From Ga0077527 sp964433345 (GTDB lineage: Bacteria > Pseudomonadota > Gammaproteobacteria > Burkholderiales > SG8-41), in assembly GCA_964433345.1 (NCBI GenBank), contig CAYSQJ010000009.1, forward strand, positions 45,343 through 109,342: a DNA stretch of 64,000 nucleotides, read 5' to 3'. This document shows, piece after piece, positions 17,206 through 25,065 of the stretch. Both the position numbers and the translations under genes were made by a program. Position 1 is the stretch's first letter. Each line of letters begins with the position of its first letter. The notes under the pieces were generated by a model. The model was not told where the DNA came from. It was given only the letters and a program-made list of their open reading frames with translations, and did no database searches.

Positions 17206-18501
17206 TCAGCCCCGGTCCAGACGCATCGCGGCCGATGCGGCATGGGCCGGAAGCCCCTCGCCATTGGCCAGCTCGACGGCGATGCGGCCGAGCGTCTCGG
17301 CGCCTGCGGCCGAAACCCGGATCACGCTGGAACGTTTCTGGAAATCGTAGACCCCCAGCGGCGACGAGAAGCGCGCGGTGCGCGAGGTCGGCAGCACATG
17401 GTTGGGCCCGGCGCAGTAGTCGCCCAGCGCTTCCGAGGTGTAGCGGCCGAGGAAAATCGCGCCGGCGTGGCGGATCTTCGGCAGCAGGGCCTGGGCATTT
17501 TCGACCGACAGCTCGAGGTGTTCCGGCGCGATGCGGTTGACCAGCGAACAGGCCTCGTCGAGATCACGCACCCGGATCAGCGCACCGCGGCCCTTGAGCG
17601 AAGCCTCGATCACCGCGCGCCGCGGCATCTGGGGCAGCAGCTTCGCGATGCTCGCTTCGACCGCATCCAGATATCCTGCATCCGGTGCGAGCAGGATCGA
17701 CTGCGCCAGCTCGTCATGTTCGGCCTGCGAGAAAAGATCCATCGCCACCCAGTCCGGATAGGTCGAACCATCGCAGACGACGAGGATTTCGGAGGGGCCG
17801 GCCACCATGTCGATGCCGACCACGCCGAACACGCGGCGCTTCGCCGCCGCGACATAGGCGTTGCCGGGACCGGTGATCTTGTCGACCTGGGGAATCGTCG
17901 CCGTTCCGTAGGCCAGTGCGGCCACCGCCTGCGCGCCGCCGATGGTGAACACGCGGTCGACGCCGCAGATCGCCGCGGCGGCGAGCACGAGGTCGTTCTT
18001 TTCGCCGCGCGGTGTCGGCACCGTCATGATCACTTCGCCGACGCCGGCCACCTTCGCCGGCACCGCGTTCATGATCACCGAGGACGGATAGGCCGCCTTG
18101 CCGCCGGGCACGTAAAGGCCCGCGCGGTCGAGCGGCGTCACCTGCTGGCCGAGTTCGTTGCCGTCGGCATCGGTGTAACCCCAGGACTGCGCGCGCTGGT
18201 GTTCGTGGTACTCGCGCACCCGCGCCACCGCCGCTTCGAGAGCGTCCCGGCGCGCGACGGGTATGCGCGCGAGCGCCGCCTGCAGTTCGGCCTGCGGGAT
18301 TTCCAGTTCGCCCAGCGATTTCGCGCTGACGCCGTCGAAACGGGCGGTGTATTCAAGCACGGCGGCATCGCCGCGCGCCTTGACGTCGGCCAGTATCGCG
18401 GCGACAACCGCATCGACCTGCGGATCCTGGGCCGACTCGAAGGCCAGTAGTTCGGCGAGCCGCTCGTCGAAATCGGCCTCGGTGGTGGACAGCCGGCGCA
18501 T
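17206..18501 (-). CDS. hisD: Histidinol dehydrogenase HisD
   Basis: 431 residues. A zinc enzyme that oxidises histidinol twice to histidine, the last two steps. Family signature regions: VPGGKAAYPSSVIMNAVPA, ITGPGNAYVAAAKR, DMVAGPSEILVVCD, SQAEHDELAQSILL (zinc His) and the catalytic Glu/His in NRIAPEHLEL. Two bases separate the hisD start from the hisG stop. Confidence 0.97.
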   Translation of the reverse strand: MRRLSTTEADFDERLAELLAFESAQDPQVDAVVAAILADVKARGDAAVLEYTARFDGVSAKSLGELEIPQAELQAALARIPVARRDALEAAVARVREYHEHQRAQSWGYTDADGNELGQQVTPLDRAGLYVPGGKAAYPSSVIMNAVPAKVAGVGEVIMTVPTPRGEKNDLVLAAAAICGVDRVFTIGGAQAVAALAYGTATIPQVDKITGPGNAYVAAAKRRVFGVVGIDMVAGPSEILVVCDGSTYPDWVAMDLFSQAEHDELAQSILLAPDAGYLDAVEASIAKLLPQMPRRAVIEASLKGRGALIRVRDLDEACSLVNRIAPEHLELSVENAQALLPKIRHAGAIFLGRYTSEALGDYCAGPNHVLPTSRTARFSSPLGVYDFQKRSSVIRVSAAGAETLGRIAVELANGEGLPAHAASAAMRLDRG

Positions 18502-18503
18502 GG

Positions 18504-19151
18504 TCAGTCTGCCGCGGCGGCAACAGCGCGGGTGAAGGCGTCGATCAGCGGCTGGATCATCGCGCGCTTGACCTTCAGTGCGGCCTGGTTGACCACCAGG
18601 CGCGAGCTGATCGGCGCGATTTCCTCCACCGCCACCAGGTTGTTCGCCTTCAGCGTGCCGCCGGTGCTGACCAGGTCGACGATGGCGTCGGCAAGGCCGA
18701 CCAGCGGCGCAAGTTCCATCGAGCCGTAGAGCTTGATCAGGTCGACGTGCATGCCTTTCGCCGCGAAATGTTCGCGGGCTGTCTGCACGTACTTGGTCGC
18801 GACCTTGAGCCGCGCGCCCTGGCGCACCGCGCCGGCGTAATCGAAGTCCCGGCGCACGGCGACCATCATCCGGCAGCGGGCGATGTTCAGGTCCAGCGGC
18901 TGGTAGAGCCCGGCGCTGCCGTGTTCATCGAGCACGTCCTTGCCGGCGACACCCAGGTCGGCTCCGCCGTACTGGACATAGGTCGGCACGTCGCTGGCGC
19001 GGACGATGATCAGGCGCACGTCGCGGCGATTGGTGGCAAGGATCAGCTTGCGCGAGGATTCAGGATTTTCGCGCGAGACGATGCCTGCCGCCTTCAGCAG
19101 CGGCACGGTTTCGTCAAAAATGCGGCCCTTCGACAGGGCAATGGTGATCAT
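18504..19151 (-). CDS. hisG: ATP phosphoribosyltransferase, short form HisG
   Basis: 215 residues, first step of histidine synthesis. The length is that of the short form, which lacks the C-terminal ACT-like regulatory domain and needs the HisRS-like partner HisZ. HisZ is not in this window. Conserved: TIALSKGRIFDETVPLL, the AGKDVLDEHG phosphate region and DAIVDLVSTGGTLKANNL (PRPP-binding). It starts the his run on this strand; upstream is the divergent orphan ABC ATPase. Confidence 0.96.
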   Translation of the reverse strand: MITIALSKGRIFDETVPLLKAAGIVSRENPESSRKLILATNRRDVRLIIVRASDVPTYVQYGGADLGVAGKDVLDEHGSAGLYQPLDLNIARCRMMVAVRRDFDYAGAVRQGARLKVATKYVQTAREHFAAKGMHVDLIKLYGSMELAPLVGLADAIVDLVSTGGTLKANNLVAVEEIAPISSRLVVNQAALKVKRAMIQPLIDAFTRAVAAAAD

Positions 19152-19234
19152 GGCGGAGCAGGCTGCAGTACGGTCGAATTACGTTCAGGACGATGCGTTG
19201 GACGCCCGGCGCGGCGGCGCGCGGAAAGGCCTGA

Positions 19235-19263
19235 ATTGTAGCGCATCTCCCCTCTGATCCGGG
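19235..19263 (-). promoter_or_regulatory. Candidate -10 element for the his operon
   Basis: TACAAT (19235-19240 on the minus strand) lies about 84 bases upstream of hisG in the hisG/ABC divergent gap. No good -35 sits at 17 bases, so this is weak. Confidence 0.3.
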
Positions 19264-19336
19264 GTACGCGCGGTTCCCGAAAGCAACGCCAGCGGTTACA
19301 CTTCATGGTCATCACCGCAGCACAGCGCGTGCAACC

Positions 19337-20143
19337 ATGCCCCCCGTCGACAACATCGTTGAAATCCGGGACCTCGCGTTCTCCTACGGAGCACACGAGA
19401 TCTTCAAGTCCGTCAGCCTGACCATCCCCCGCGGCAAGGTCATCGGCATCATGGGTGCCAGCGGCAGCGGCAAGTCGACGCTGCTGCGCCTGATCGGCGC
19501 CCAGTTGCGTCCCTCCGGCGGCAGCGTGCATGTGCTGGGCCAGAACATCCACGAGCTCGACCGCAATGCGCTGTACCGGATGCGCCGCAAGATGGGCATG
19601 CAGTTCCAGCAAGGGGGGCTGTTCACCGACCTCTCGGTGTTCGAGAACATCGCCTTCCAGATGCGCGAGAAAACCCGGCTGCCGGAAGACATGATCAACG
19701 ACCTGGTGCTGATGAAGCTCAATGCCGTCGGCCTGCGCGGCGCGGCAAAGCTGATGCCCTCGGAATGTTCCGGCGGCATGGTGCGCCGGGTGGGCCTCGC
19801 ACGCGCGATCGCGCTCGACCCCGACCTGATCATGTACGACGAACCCTTCGCCGGACTCGATCCGATTTCCTGCAACGTCGTCGGCAAGCTGATCCGGCGC
19901 CTTAACGATGCGCTGGGTGTGACCTCGATCGTGGTCTCGTACGACGCGCAGGAATCACTGCGCTGCATCGACTATGTCTACTTCCTCGCCGATGGCAAGG
20001 TCGTGGCACAGGGCAGCACCGAGGACGTGAAAAAATCGGAAGATCCCTTTGTCCGCCAGTTCATCGGCGGCCTGCCCGATGGGCCGGTGCCCTTCCACTA
20101 CCGGCAGAATGCCTATGCCGCAGACCTCGATCTGCCGGCATAA
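19337..20143 (+). CDS. Orphan MlaF-like ABC ATPase with altered catalytic loops
   Basis: 268 residues, closely related in sequence to the MlaF at 25850-26665 (shared MGxSGSGKSTLLRLIG, MGMLFQFGALFTDLSV-like, MKLxAVGLRGAAKLMP, DEPFxGLDPIS). The Walker A (about 39-48) and Walker B/Glu (IMYDEPF) are intact. The ABC signature reads CSGGM (Cys144) instead of LSGGM, and the H-loop His is Tyr202 (VVSYDAQES against VVTHDVQEA). It is alone: no permease, MCE or periplasmic partner, opposite in strand to both neighbours, between murA and hisG, which are usually adjacent. It may replace or regulate MlaF, or be a decayed duplicate. The stop codon merges into an AT-rich motif. Confidence 0.85.
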   Translation: MPPVDNIVEIRDLAFSYGAHEIFKSVSLTIPRGKVIGIMGASGSGKSTLLRLIGAQLRPSGGSVHVLGQNIHELDRNALYRMRRKMGMQFQQGGLFTDLSVFENIAFQMREKTRLPEDMINDLVLMKLNAVGLRGAAKLMPSECSGGMVRRVGLARAIALDPDLIMYDEPFAGLDPISCNVVGKLIRRLNDALGVTSIVVSYDAQESLRCIDYVYFLADGKVVAQGSTEDVKKSEDPFVRQFIGGLPDGPVPFHYRQNAYAADLDLPA

Positions 20144-20170
20144 ATATTCAATAAAAACAAATACTTACAG
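20144..20170 (+). repeat. AT-rich dispersed motif, copy B
   Basis: ATAAAAACAAATACTTACAG at 20151-20170, preceded by ATATTCA; exact match to the core consensus. It begins at the stop codon of the orphan MlaF paralogue, in the convergent gap with murA. Confidence 0.85.
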
Positions 20171-20179
20171 AGTATCCGC

Positions 20180-21433
20180 CTAGCGCATGCGGCGGATGCG
20201 CGCGCCCAGCCGCGACAGCTTCTCTTCGATGCGCTCGTAACCGCGGTCGAGGTGGTAGATACGCTCGATGGTGGTCGAGCCGCGGGCAACCAGCCCGGCA
20301 ATCACCAGGCTCGCCGATGCCCGGAGGTCGGTCGCCATCACCGTCGCCCCGTTCAGCGCGGTCACCCCCTTGATCAGCGCGGTATTGCCCTCCACCGCAA
20401 TGTCCGCACCCAGGCGCTGCATCTCCTGCACGTGCATGAAGCGGTTTTCGAATATGGTTTCGACGATACGCGAAGCGCCCTGGGCCACCGTGTTCAGCGC
20501 CATGAACTGCGCCTGCATGTCGGTCGGAAAGGCCGGATACGGCGCGGTGCGGACGTTGACCGCCTTCAGAGCGCCATTGGCCCGCACATGGATCCAGTCG
20601 CTGCCGGTCTCGATGCGCACGCCGGTTTCGCGCAGCTTGTCGAGCACGGCATCCAGGGTGTCGGGGCGCGCGCCGGTGACTTTCACGTCGCCGCCGGTCA
20701 CCGCCGCGGCCACCAGAAAAGTGCCGGTCTCGATACGGTCGGGCATCACGCTGTGGCGGGCGCCGTGCAGGCGCTCGACGCCCTCCACGGTGATCACGTC
20801 GGTGCCGGCGCCGCTGATTTTCGCGCCCATCGCGGTCAGGCAGGCGGCGAGATCGGGAATCTCCGGCTCGCGTGCCGCGTTCTCGATCACCGTGACGCCC
20901 TCGGCCAACGCCGCCGCCATCATCAGGTTCTCGGTACCGGTGACGGTGACAATGTCCATGCAAATGCGCGCGCCCTTGAGCCGCGGCGCACGGGCGATCA
21001 TGTAACCCTCCGCCATCTCGATGGTCGCACCCAGCGCCTGCAAGCCCTTCAAATGCTGGTCCACCGGACGCAGCCCGATCGCGCAGCCGCCGGGCAGCGA
21101 CACCCGCGCCTCGCCCAGCCGCGCCACCAGCGGCCCCAGCACCAGCACCGAGGCGCGCATGGTCTTCACCAGCTCGTAGGGCGCGACCGGGGCCGTGATG
21201 TTCCTTGCCCGCAGTTCGACACCGCCCTTCTCGTCCAGCGAGGTCGTCACGCCCATCTGCATCAGCAGGTTGAGCATCGTCGACACGTCGCGCAGATGCG
21301 GCACGTTGTCGACCAGCAGCGGCTCCTCCGTCAGCAGCGCCGCGGTGAGTATCGGCAGCGCGGCATTCTTCGCGCCGGAGACGGCCACGCTGCCGGACAG
21401 CGGCACGCCGCCTTCGATGACTAGTTTGTCCAT
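20180..21433 (-). CDS. murA: UDP-GlcNAc 1-carboxyvinyltransferase MurA
   Basis: 417 residues, full length. It transfers enolpyruvate from PEP to UDP-GlcNAc, the first committed step of peptidoglycan synthesis. Catalytic Cys117 is seen in LPGGCAIGLRPVDQH, the residue attacked by fosfomycin. N-terminal VSGAKNAALPIL and the conserved RASVLVLGPLVARLG are present. It lies downstream of bolA; the gap contains a long inverted repeat. Confidence 0.97.
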   Translation of the reverse strand: MDKLVIEGGVPLSGSVAVSGAKNAALPILTAALLTEEPLLVDNVPHLRDVSTMLNLLMQMGVTTSLDEKGGVELRARNITAPVAPYELVKTMRASVLVLGPLVARLGEARVSLPGGCAIGLRPVDQHLKGLQALGATIEMAEGYMIARAPRLKGARICMDIVTVTGTENLMMAAALAEGVTVIENAAREPEIPDLAACLTAMGAKISGAGTDVITVEGVERLHGARHSVMPDRIETGTFLVAAAVTGGDVKVTGARPDTLDAVLDKLRETGVRIETGSDWIHVRANGALKAVNVRTAPYPAFPTDMQAQFMALNTVAQGASRIVETIFENRFMHVQEMQRLGADIAVEGNTALIKGVTALNGATVMATDLRASASLVIAGLVARGSTTIERIYHLDRGYERIEEKLSRLGARIRRMR

Positions 21434-21450
21434 AAGGTCAGAATCTTTTT

Positions 21451-21560
21451 AGCCACAGAGGACACAGAGAGCACAGAGAACGACACCCGGGATGCCGGCG
21501 AACGCAGCATCACTCGCATTGTTTTGTTTTTTCTCTGTGTCCTCTGTGAGCTCTGTGGCT
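21451..21560. repeat. Long inverted repeat with CACAGAG-type arms between bolA and murA
   Basis: Arms of 30 bases at 21451-21480 and 21531-21560. Each begins with AGCCACAGAG and ends with ACAGAGAA when read on the same strand; the middles differ. The loop is about 50 bases. Arms are built from short CACAGAG/GACACAG units. No U-run follows, so a processed or folded mRNA spacer is likelier than a terminator. Confidence 0.75.
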
Positions 21561-21572
21561 CGAGGTTTGGTT

Positions 21573-21812
21573 TTAAGAGTGCTCCGCCCACTGCTCCGGC
21601 GTCAGGGTCTTCATCGACAGCGCGTGGATTTCCTCGCGCATGCGATCACCCAGTGCCCGGTACACCAGCTGGTGCTGCTGAACCTTGTTCTTGCCCTGGA
21701 ACGCGGCGCTGACAATCACCGCCTCCCAGTGGTGGCCGTCTCCGGCGACCTCGACATGCGCGCAGTCCAGACCCGCGGCGATGGATTGTTTGATGCTTTC
21801 CGCAGTAACCAT
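21573..21812 (-). CDS. ibaG: BolA-family protein, IbaG type
   Basis: 79 residues. The BolA fold has the conserved Cys/His region DCAHVEVAGDGHHWEAVIVS and motif HQLVYRALGDRMREEIHALSM. The position between an Mla/ABC group and murA is that of E. coli ibaG (yrbA). These proteins bind 2Fe-2S clusters with monothiol glutaredoxins; IbaG is linked to acid stress. Fifteen bases follow the ABC permease stop. Confidence 0.92.
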   Translation of the reverse strand: MVTAESIKQSIAAGLDCAHVEVAGDGHHWEAVIVSAAFQGKNKVQQHQLVYRALGDRMREEIHALSMKTLTPEQWAEHS

Positions 21813-21827
21813 TTGTATGCCTCTTTT

Positions 21828-22583
21828 TCAGTGACGCAGCTTGTAGCCCGACTTGAGCAGTCCCAGGGTCAGCCATGATAAGGCGATGAAACTGCCGCCG
21901 ACAATCGCCAGGCTCAGCCACGGCGAGGTGTCCGAGGTGCCGAAGAAACCGTAGCGGAAGCCGTCGATCATGTAGAACACGGGATTCAGGTGCGAGGCCG
22001 CCTGCCAGAATGCGGGCAGCGACTGTATCGAATAAAACACCCCCGACAGAAAAGTCAGCGGCAGGATGATGAAGTTGGTGAAGGCCGCGAGCTGGTCGAT
22101 CTTGTCGGAATGGATGCCGGCGACGATGCCCAGCGCCCCCATCACCGCGCTGCCGCAGACGCCGAACAGCAGCACCCACCAGGGATGGGCAACGCTCAGG
22201 TCGGTGAACCACAGCGTCGCGAACAGCACGCCGGCGCCGACCACCACGCCGCGGGCCATCGCCGCCAGCAGGTAGGCGAGGAAAAACTCGCGGTGCGACA
22301 GCGGCGGCAGCAGCACGAACACGATGTTGCCGGTCATCTTCGACTGCATCAGGCTCGACGAGGCGTTGGCAAAGGCATTCTGCAGCACCGACATCATTGC
22401 CAGTCCCGGCACCAGGAAGGCGATGTAATCCACTCCCGGGAAGACCTCGACCCGGCCGCGCAGCGCCTGACCGAACACCAGCAGGTAGAGCAGCGCGGTA
22501 AGCACCGGCGCGAGCACGGTCTGCACGCTGACCTTCCAGAAGCGCAGCCATTCCTTGTAGAACAGTGTGTAGAAACCGGTCAT
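21828..22583 (-). CDS. ABC-2 type permease, YadH family
   Basis: 251 residues, six membrane spans, ABC-2 permease fold (GFYTLFYKEWLRFWKVSVQTV, then MTGNIVFVLLPPLSHREFF). It should pair with the ATPase encoded just upstream (22669-23568), making a YadGH-like exporter of unknown substrate. ATG 22583 is chosen because earlier in-frame codons fall inside the palindromic element. Its place inside the Mla-to-murA run suggests an envelope role. Confidence 0.9.
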   Translation of the reverse strand: MTGFYTLFYKEWLRFWKVSVQTVLAPVLTALLYLLVFGQALRGRVEVFPGVDYIAFLVPGLAMMSVLQNAFANASSSLMQSKMTGNIVFVLLPPLSHREFFLAYLLAAMARGVVVGAGVLFATLWFTDLSVAHPWWVLLFGVCGSAVMGALGIVAGIHSDKIDQLAAFTNFIILPLTFLSGVFYSIQSLPAFWQAASHLNPVFYMIDGFRYGFFGTSDTSPWLSLAIVGGSFIALSWLTLGLLKSGYKLRH

Positions 22584-22590
22584 TTTTTCG

Positions 22591-22674
22591 AGAGTGAGGA
22601 GCAAGGAGTCAGGAGTGAGGGGCAAACCATCCCCCACGCCTTACTCTTCACGCCTGACTCCTCGCTCCTCACGC
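22591..22674. repeat. Long imperfect palindrome between the two ABC genes (copy 3)
   Basis: The best of the three related elements. 22591-22622 contains GTGAGGAGCAAGGAGTCAGG; 22631-22674 read in reverse complement contains GTGAGGAGCGAGGAGTCAGG. The distal arm contains the ATPase stop codon. The loop is under 10 bases. Confidence 0.85.
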
Positions 22675-23568
22675 TTTCCTCATGATCTGCACGAACACTT
22701 CCTCGAGATCCGGCTGCATGATCTCAATTTCCTGCACCGTGACGCCGTCCTCGCGCAGTGCCGCCATGACCCGCTCGACTTCCGCGTAATCGGACAGCGC
22801 GAGACGGATCGCGCCGTCTTCCTCGCGCTGCGCGACCAGCGTCTCCAGCCGCGCCGGCAGCGCGCCGCCGAGGCGCAGTTCGACATAACAGCCGGAATGC
22901 AGCCGCAGCAGGTTCTCGGTTTTGTCGAGCGTGACGATGCGCCCCTGCTTGAGCATGGCCACCCGTCCGCACAGCGCTTCGGCCTCCTCCAGGTAATGCG
23001 TGGTCAGCACGATGGTGTGGCCGTCGCGGTTGAGGCGCCGGATGAAGCGCCACAGCGCCTGGCGCAGCTCGACGTCGACGCCGGCGGTCGGCTCGTCGAG
23101 CACGATCACCGGCGGCTTGTGCACCAGCGCCTGCGCCACCAGCACGCGTCGCTTCATGCCGCCGGACAGCGCGCGCATGTTGGTGTCGGCCTTGTCGGCG
23201 AGGTCGAGGTTGTCGATGACTTCGTCGATCCAGGCCCGATTGTCGCGCAGGCCGAAGTAACCCGACTGTATGGTCAGCGTCTCGCGCACGGTGAAGAACG
23301 GGTCGAACACCAGTTCCTGCGGCACCACACCCAGCGCGCGCCGTGCGGCACGGTAATCGCCGCCGACGTCATGGCCCATGATCCGCGCCGTGCCGCCATC
23401 CGGGCGCACCAGCCCGGCGAGGATGCTGATCAGCGTGGTCTTGCCGGCACCGTTGGGCCCGAGCAGCCCGAAAAACTCCCCCGGCTCGACACGAAGGCTG
23501 ACTCCGGCCAGCGCCTGCAGGCTGCCGTAACGCTTGGTGACGTCGCTGACTTCGATCGCGTGGGTCAT
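22669..23568 (-). CDS. ABC transporter ATPase, YadG family
   Basis: 299 residues. Walker A GPNGAGKTTLI, signature ALSGGMKRRVLVAQAL, Walker B VIVLDEPTAGVD and H-loop VLTTHYLEEAE are all intact. The C-terminal extension of about 80 residues is typical of DrrA/YadG exporters. Partner permease is at 21828-22583. It follows the STAS gene at 23609-23890 by 40 bases, so it is probably in the same transcript as mla genes. Confidence 0.92.
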   Translation of the reverse strand: MTHAIEVSDVTKRYGSLQALAGVSLRVEPGEFFGLLGPNGAGKTTLISILAGLVRPDGGTARIMGHDVGGDYRAARRALGVVPQELVFDPFFTVRETLTIQSGYFGLRDNRAWIDEVIDNLDLADKADTNMRALSGGMKRRVLVAQALVHKPPVIVLDEPTAGVDVELRQALWRFIRRLNRDGHTIVLTTHYLEEAEALCGRVAMLKQGRIVTLDKTENLLRLHSGCYVELRLGGALPARLETLVAQREEDGAIRLALSDYAEVERVMAALREDGVTVQEIEIMQPDLEEVFVQIMRKA

Positions 23569-23608
23569 TCGTATCGGGCGGAGGCGCCGCGGCGGCGGCG
23601 CAGGAGAA

Positions 23609-23890
23609 CTATTCCGCGCCGACCAGCTCGGAAACGCCGTAGAGCCGTGCCAGGCTTTTCAGGTTGTCGGGCAGGTTGACGTAGCGGATGCTGCGGCCGG
23701 CGGCGAGCGCGGCACGGCGCCATTCGAAAAGCAGGCTGACCGCTGCCGAATCGACTTCGGTAACGCCGGAAAGGTCCAGCGTCACTTCCGGCGCCGTGAA
23801 CAGGCGCAGACCGTCTTCGCGCAGCGCAAGTGCGGTTTCGAGGTTGACGGCACCCTTCAGCGTGCCGTGCCCGTCCTTACATTCGATCAT
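23609..23890 (-). CDS. mlaB: STAS-domain protein, MlaB-like
   Basis: 93 residues. STAS fold with the phosphorylatable-Ser region VTEVDSAAVSLLFEW, as in MlaB, which stabilises the MlaF ATPase. It overlaps mlaC by four bases and completes the mlaFEDCB set. Low overall conservation is normal for this subunit; position makes the call firm. Confidence 0.88.
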   Translation of the reverse strand: MIECKDGHGTLKGAVNLETALALREDGLRLFTAPEVTLDLSGVTEVDSAAVSLLFEWRRAALAAGRSIRYVNLPDNLKSLARLYGVSELVGAE

Positions 23891-24504
23891 TTCGCCTGCG
23901 CCACCAGCGCGCGGTTCTTGTCGCGCAGCGATGCGATCAGACCGTCGATGCCGCCCTTGCGGATCTCGGTGTTGAAAGTGCTGCGGTAGTTCTCGACCAG
24001 GCTGATGCCGCCGATCTTGACGTTGTAGACCTTCCAGCCGCTGTCGGTTTTTTCCATGCCGTAATCGACCTGCACCGGCTCTCCGCCGCCGGACTGGCGA
24101 ACCAGCGAGCGCACGGTGACGTCGGTGTCGTCGGCAGCGAGCTTCAGCGGCCGGTATTCGATCTTCTGGTCCTTGAACAGCGCGAGCGAGGCAGTATAGG
24201 TCTGCACCAGCAGGGCGCGGAACTCGGCGGTCAGCGCCTTGCGCTGCTCGGGAGTCGCCGAGCTCCAGTTGCGGCCCAGCGCGAGCTGCGTCATGCCGGT
24301 GAAATTGAAATGCGGTGCGATCTTGGTCTCGATCAGCTCGCGCGCCTTCTTCTGGTTGCCCGACTGGATGTCCTTGTCGGCGCGCAGCACCGAGATCACC
24401 TCGTCGGTGACAGTCCGCGCCAGCACGTCCGGCGGTGTTGCGGCGAGCGCGGGGCCCGCACCAAAAAATGAATAAAATATCAATAAAATCAAATACTTAT
24501 GCAT
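23887..24504 (-). CDS. mlaC: Periplasmic phospholipid-binding protein MlaC
   Basis: 205 residues. It ferries phospholipid between the outer membrane and the MlaFEDB complex. A Tol2B/MlaC domain follows the leader (RDGVLVRTVTDEVISVLRADK-type region; here LARTVTDEVISVL, then FRALLVQTYTASLALFKDQ and GGWKVYNVKIGGISLVENYR-like SGWKVYNVKIGG). The signal peptide MHKYLILLIFYSFFGAGPALA is unusual: its first ten codons are AT-rich because they are motif copy C read on the minus strand. The 68-base gap to mlaD is also AT-rich. Confidence 0.93.
   Translation of the reverse strand: MHKYLILLIFYSFFGAGPALAATPPDVLARTVTDEVISVLRADKDIQSGNQKKARELIETKIAPHFNFTGMTQLALGRNWSSATPEQRKALTAEFRALLVQTYTASLALFKDQKIEYRPLKLAADDTDVTVRSLVRQSGGGEPVQVDYGMEKTDSGWKVYNVKIGGISLVENYRSTFNTEIRKGGIDGLIASLRDKNRALVAQAK
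24477..24503 (+). repeat. AT-rich dispersed motif, copy C
   Basis: ATCAATAAAATCAAATACTT (24479-24498) then ATGCA; one change from the core consensus. It overlaps the first codons of mlaC on the opposite strand and supplies its hydrophobic leader. Confidence 0.85.
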
Positions 24505-24572
24505 ATATCACCATCACTCTTGTGCATTCAGTCGCAATCACGAATCACGGAACCCTGTCCTGGATCCCCATC

Positions 24573-25046
24573 CTATTTGTTCGAGGTGCCGCCCTCGGCA
24601 GCCTTGTCGAACAGGAACTGGCTGATCAGCTTCTCCAGCACCACTGCCGACTGCGTCAGCCGGAGATTGTCGCCGGCCTTCAGCATCTGGTCATCGCCGC
24701 CGCCCTCGAGCCCGATGTACTGCTCGCCGAGCAGGCCCGAGGTCAGGATCGACGCCGTGGTGTCCTTGGGAAACTGGTAGTTCTTTTCAATCGCCATCGA
24801 GACCTTGGCGGTGAAGCGGTCATTGTTGAAGCTGATCGCAGTCACGCGGCCCACCACGACGCCTGCGCTCTTGACCGCCGCCCGCGGCTTGAGGCCGCCG
24901 ATGTTGTCGAAATTGGCGTTGATCACATAGGTTTCGCCGCCGCCCATGCTCGACATGTTGCCGACCTTGAAGGCCAGGATCACCAGCGCGGCGATCCCCG
25001 CGACGACGAACACGCCCACCCATAAATCCAGCATCGATCGTTCCAT
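24573..25046 (-). CDS. mlaD: MCE-domain lipid transport protein MlaD
   Basis: 157 residues. One N-terminal membrane helix (LDLWVGVFVVAGIAALVILAF) and one MCE domain with the family core VKSAGVVVGRVTAI and LTSGLLGEQYIGLEGG. MlaD forms a hexameric ring carrying lipid to or from MlaE. Length and single MCE domain match the E. coli type. It follows mlaE by 19 bases. Confidence 0.95.
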   Translation of the reverse strand: MERSMLDLWVGVFVVAGIAALVILAFKVGNMSSMGGGETYVINANFDNIGGLKPRAAVKSAGVVVGRVTAISFNNDRFTAKVSMAIEKNYQFPKDTTASILTSGLLGEQYIGLEGGGDDQMLKAGDNLRLTQSAVVLEKLISQFLFDKAAEGGTSNK

Positions 25047-25065
25047 TTAGGCACCCTTGCGCATC

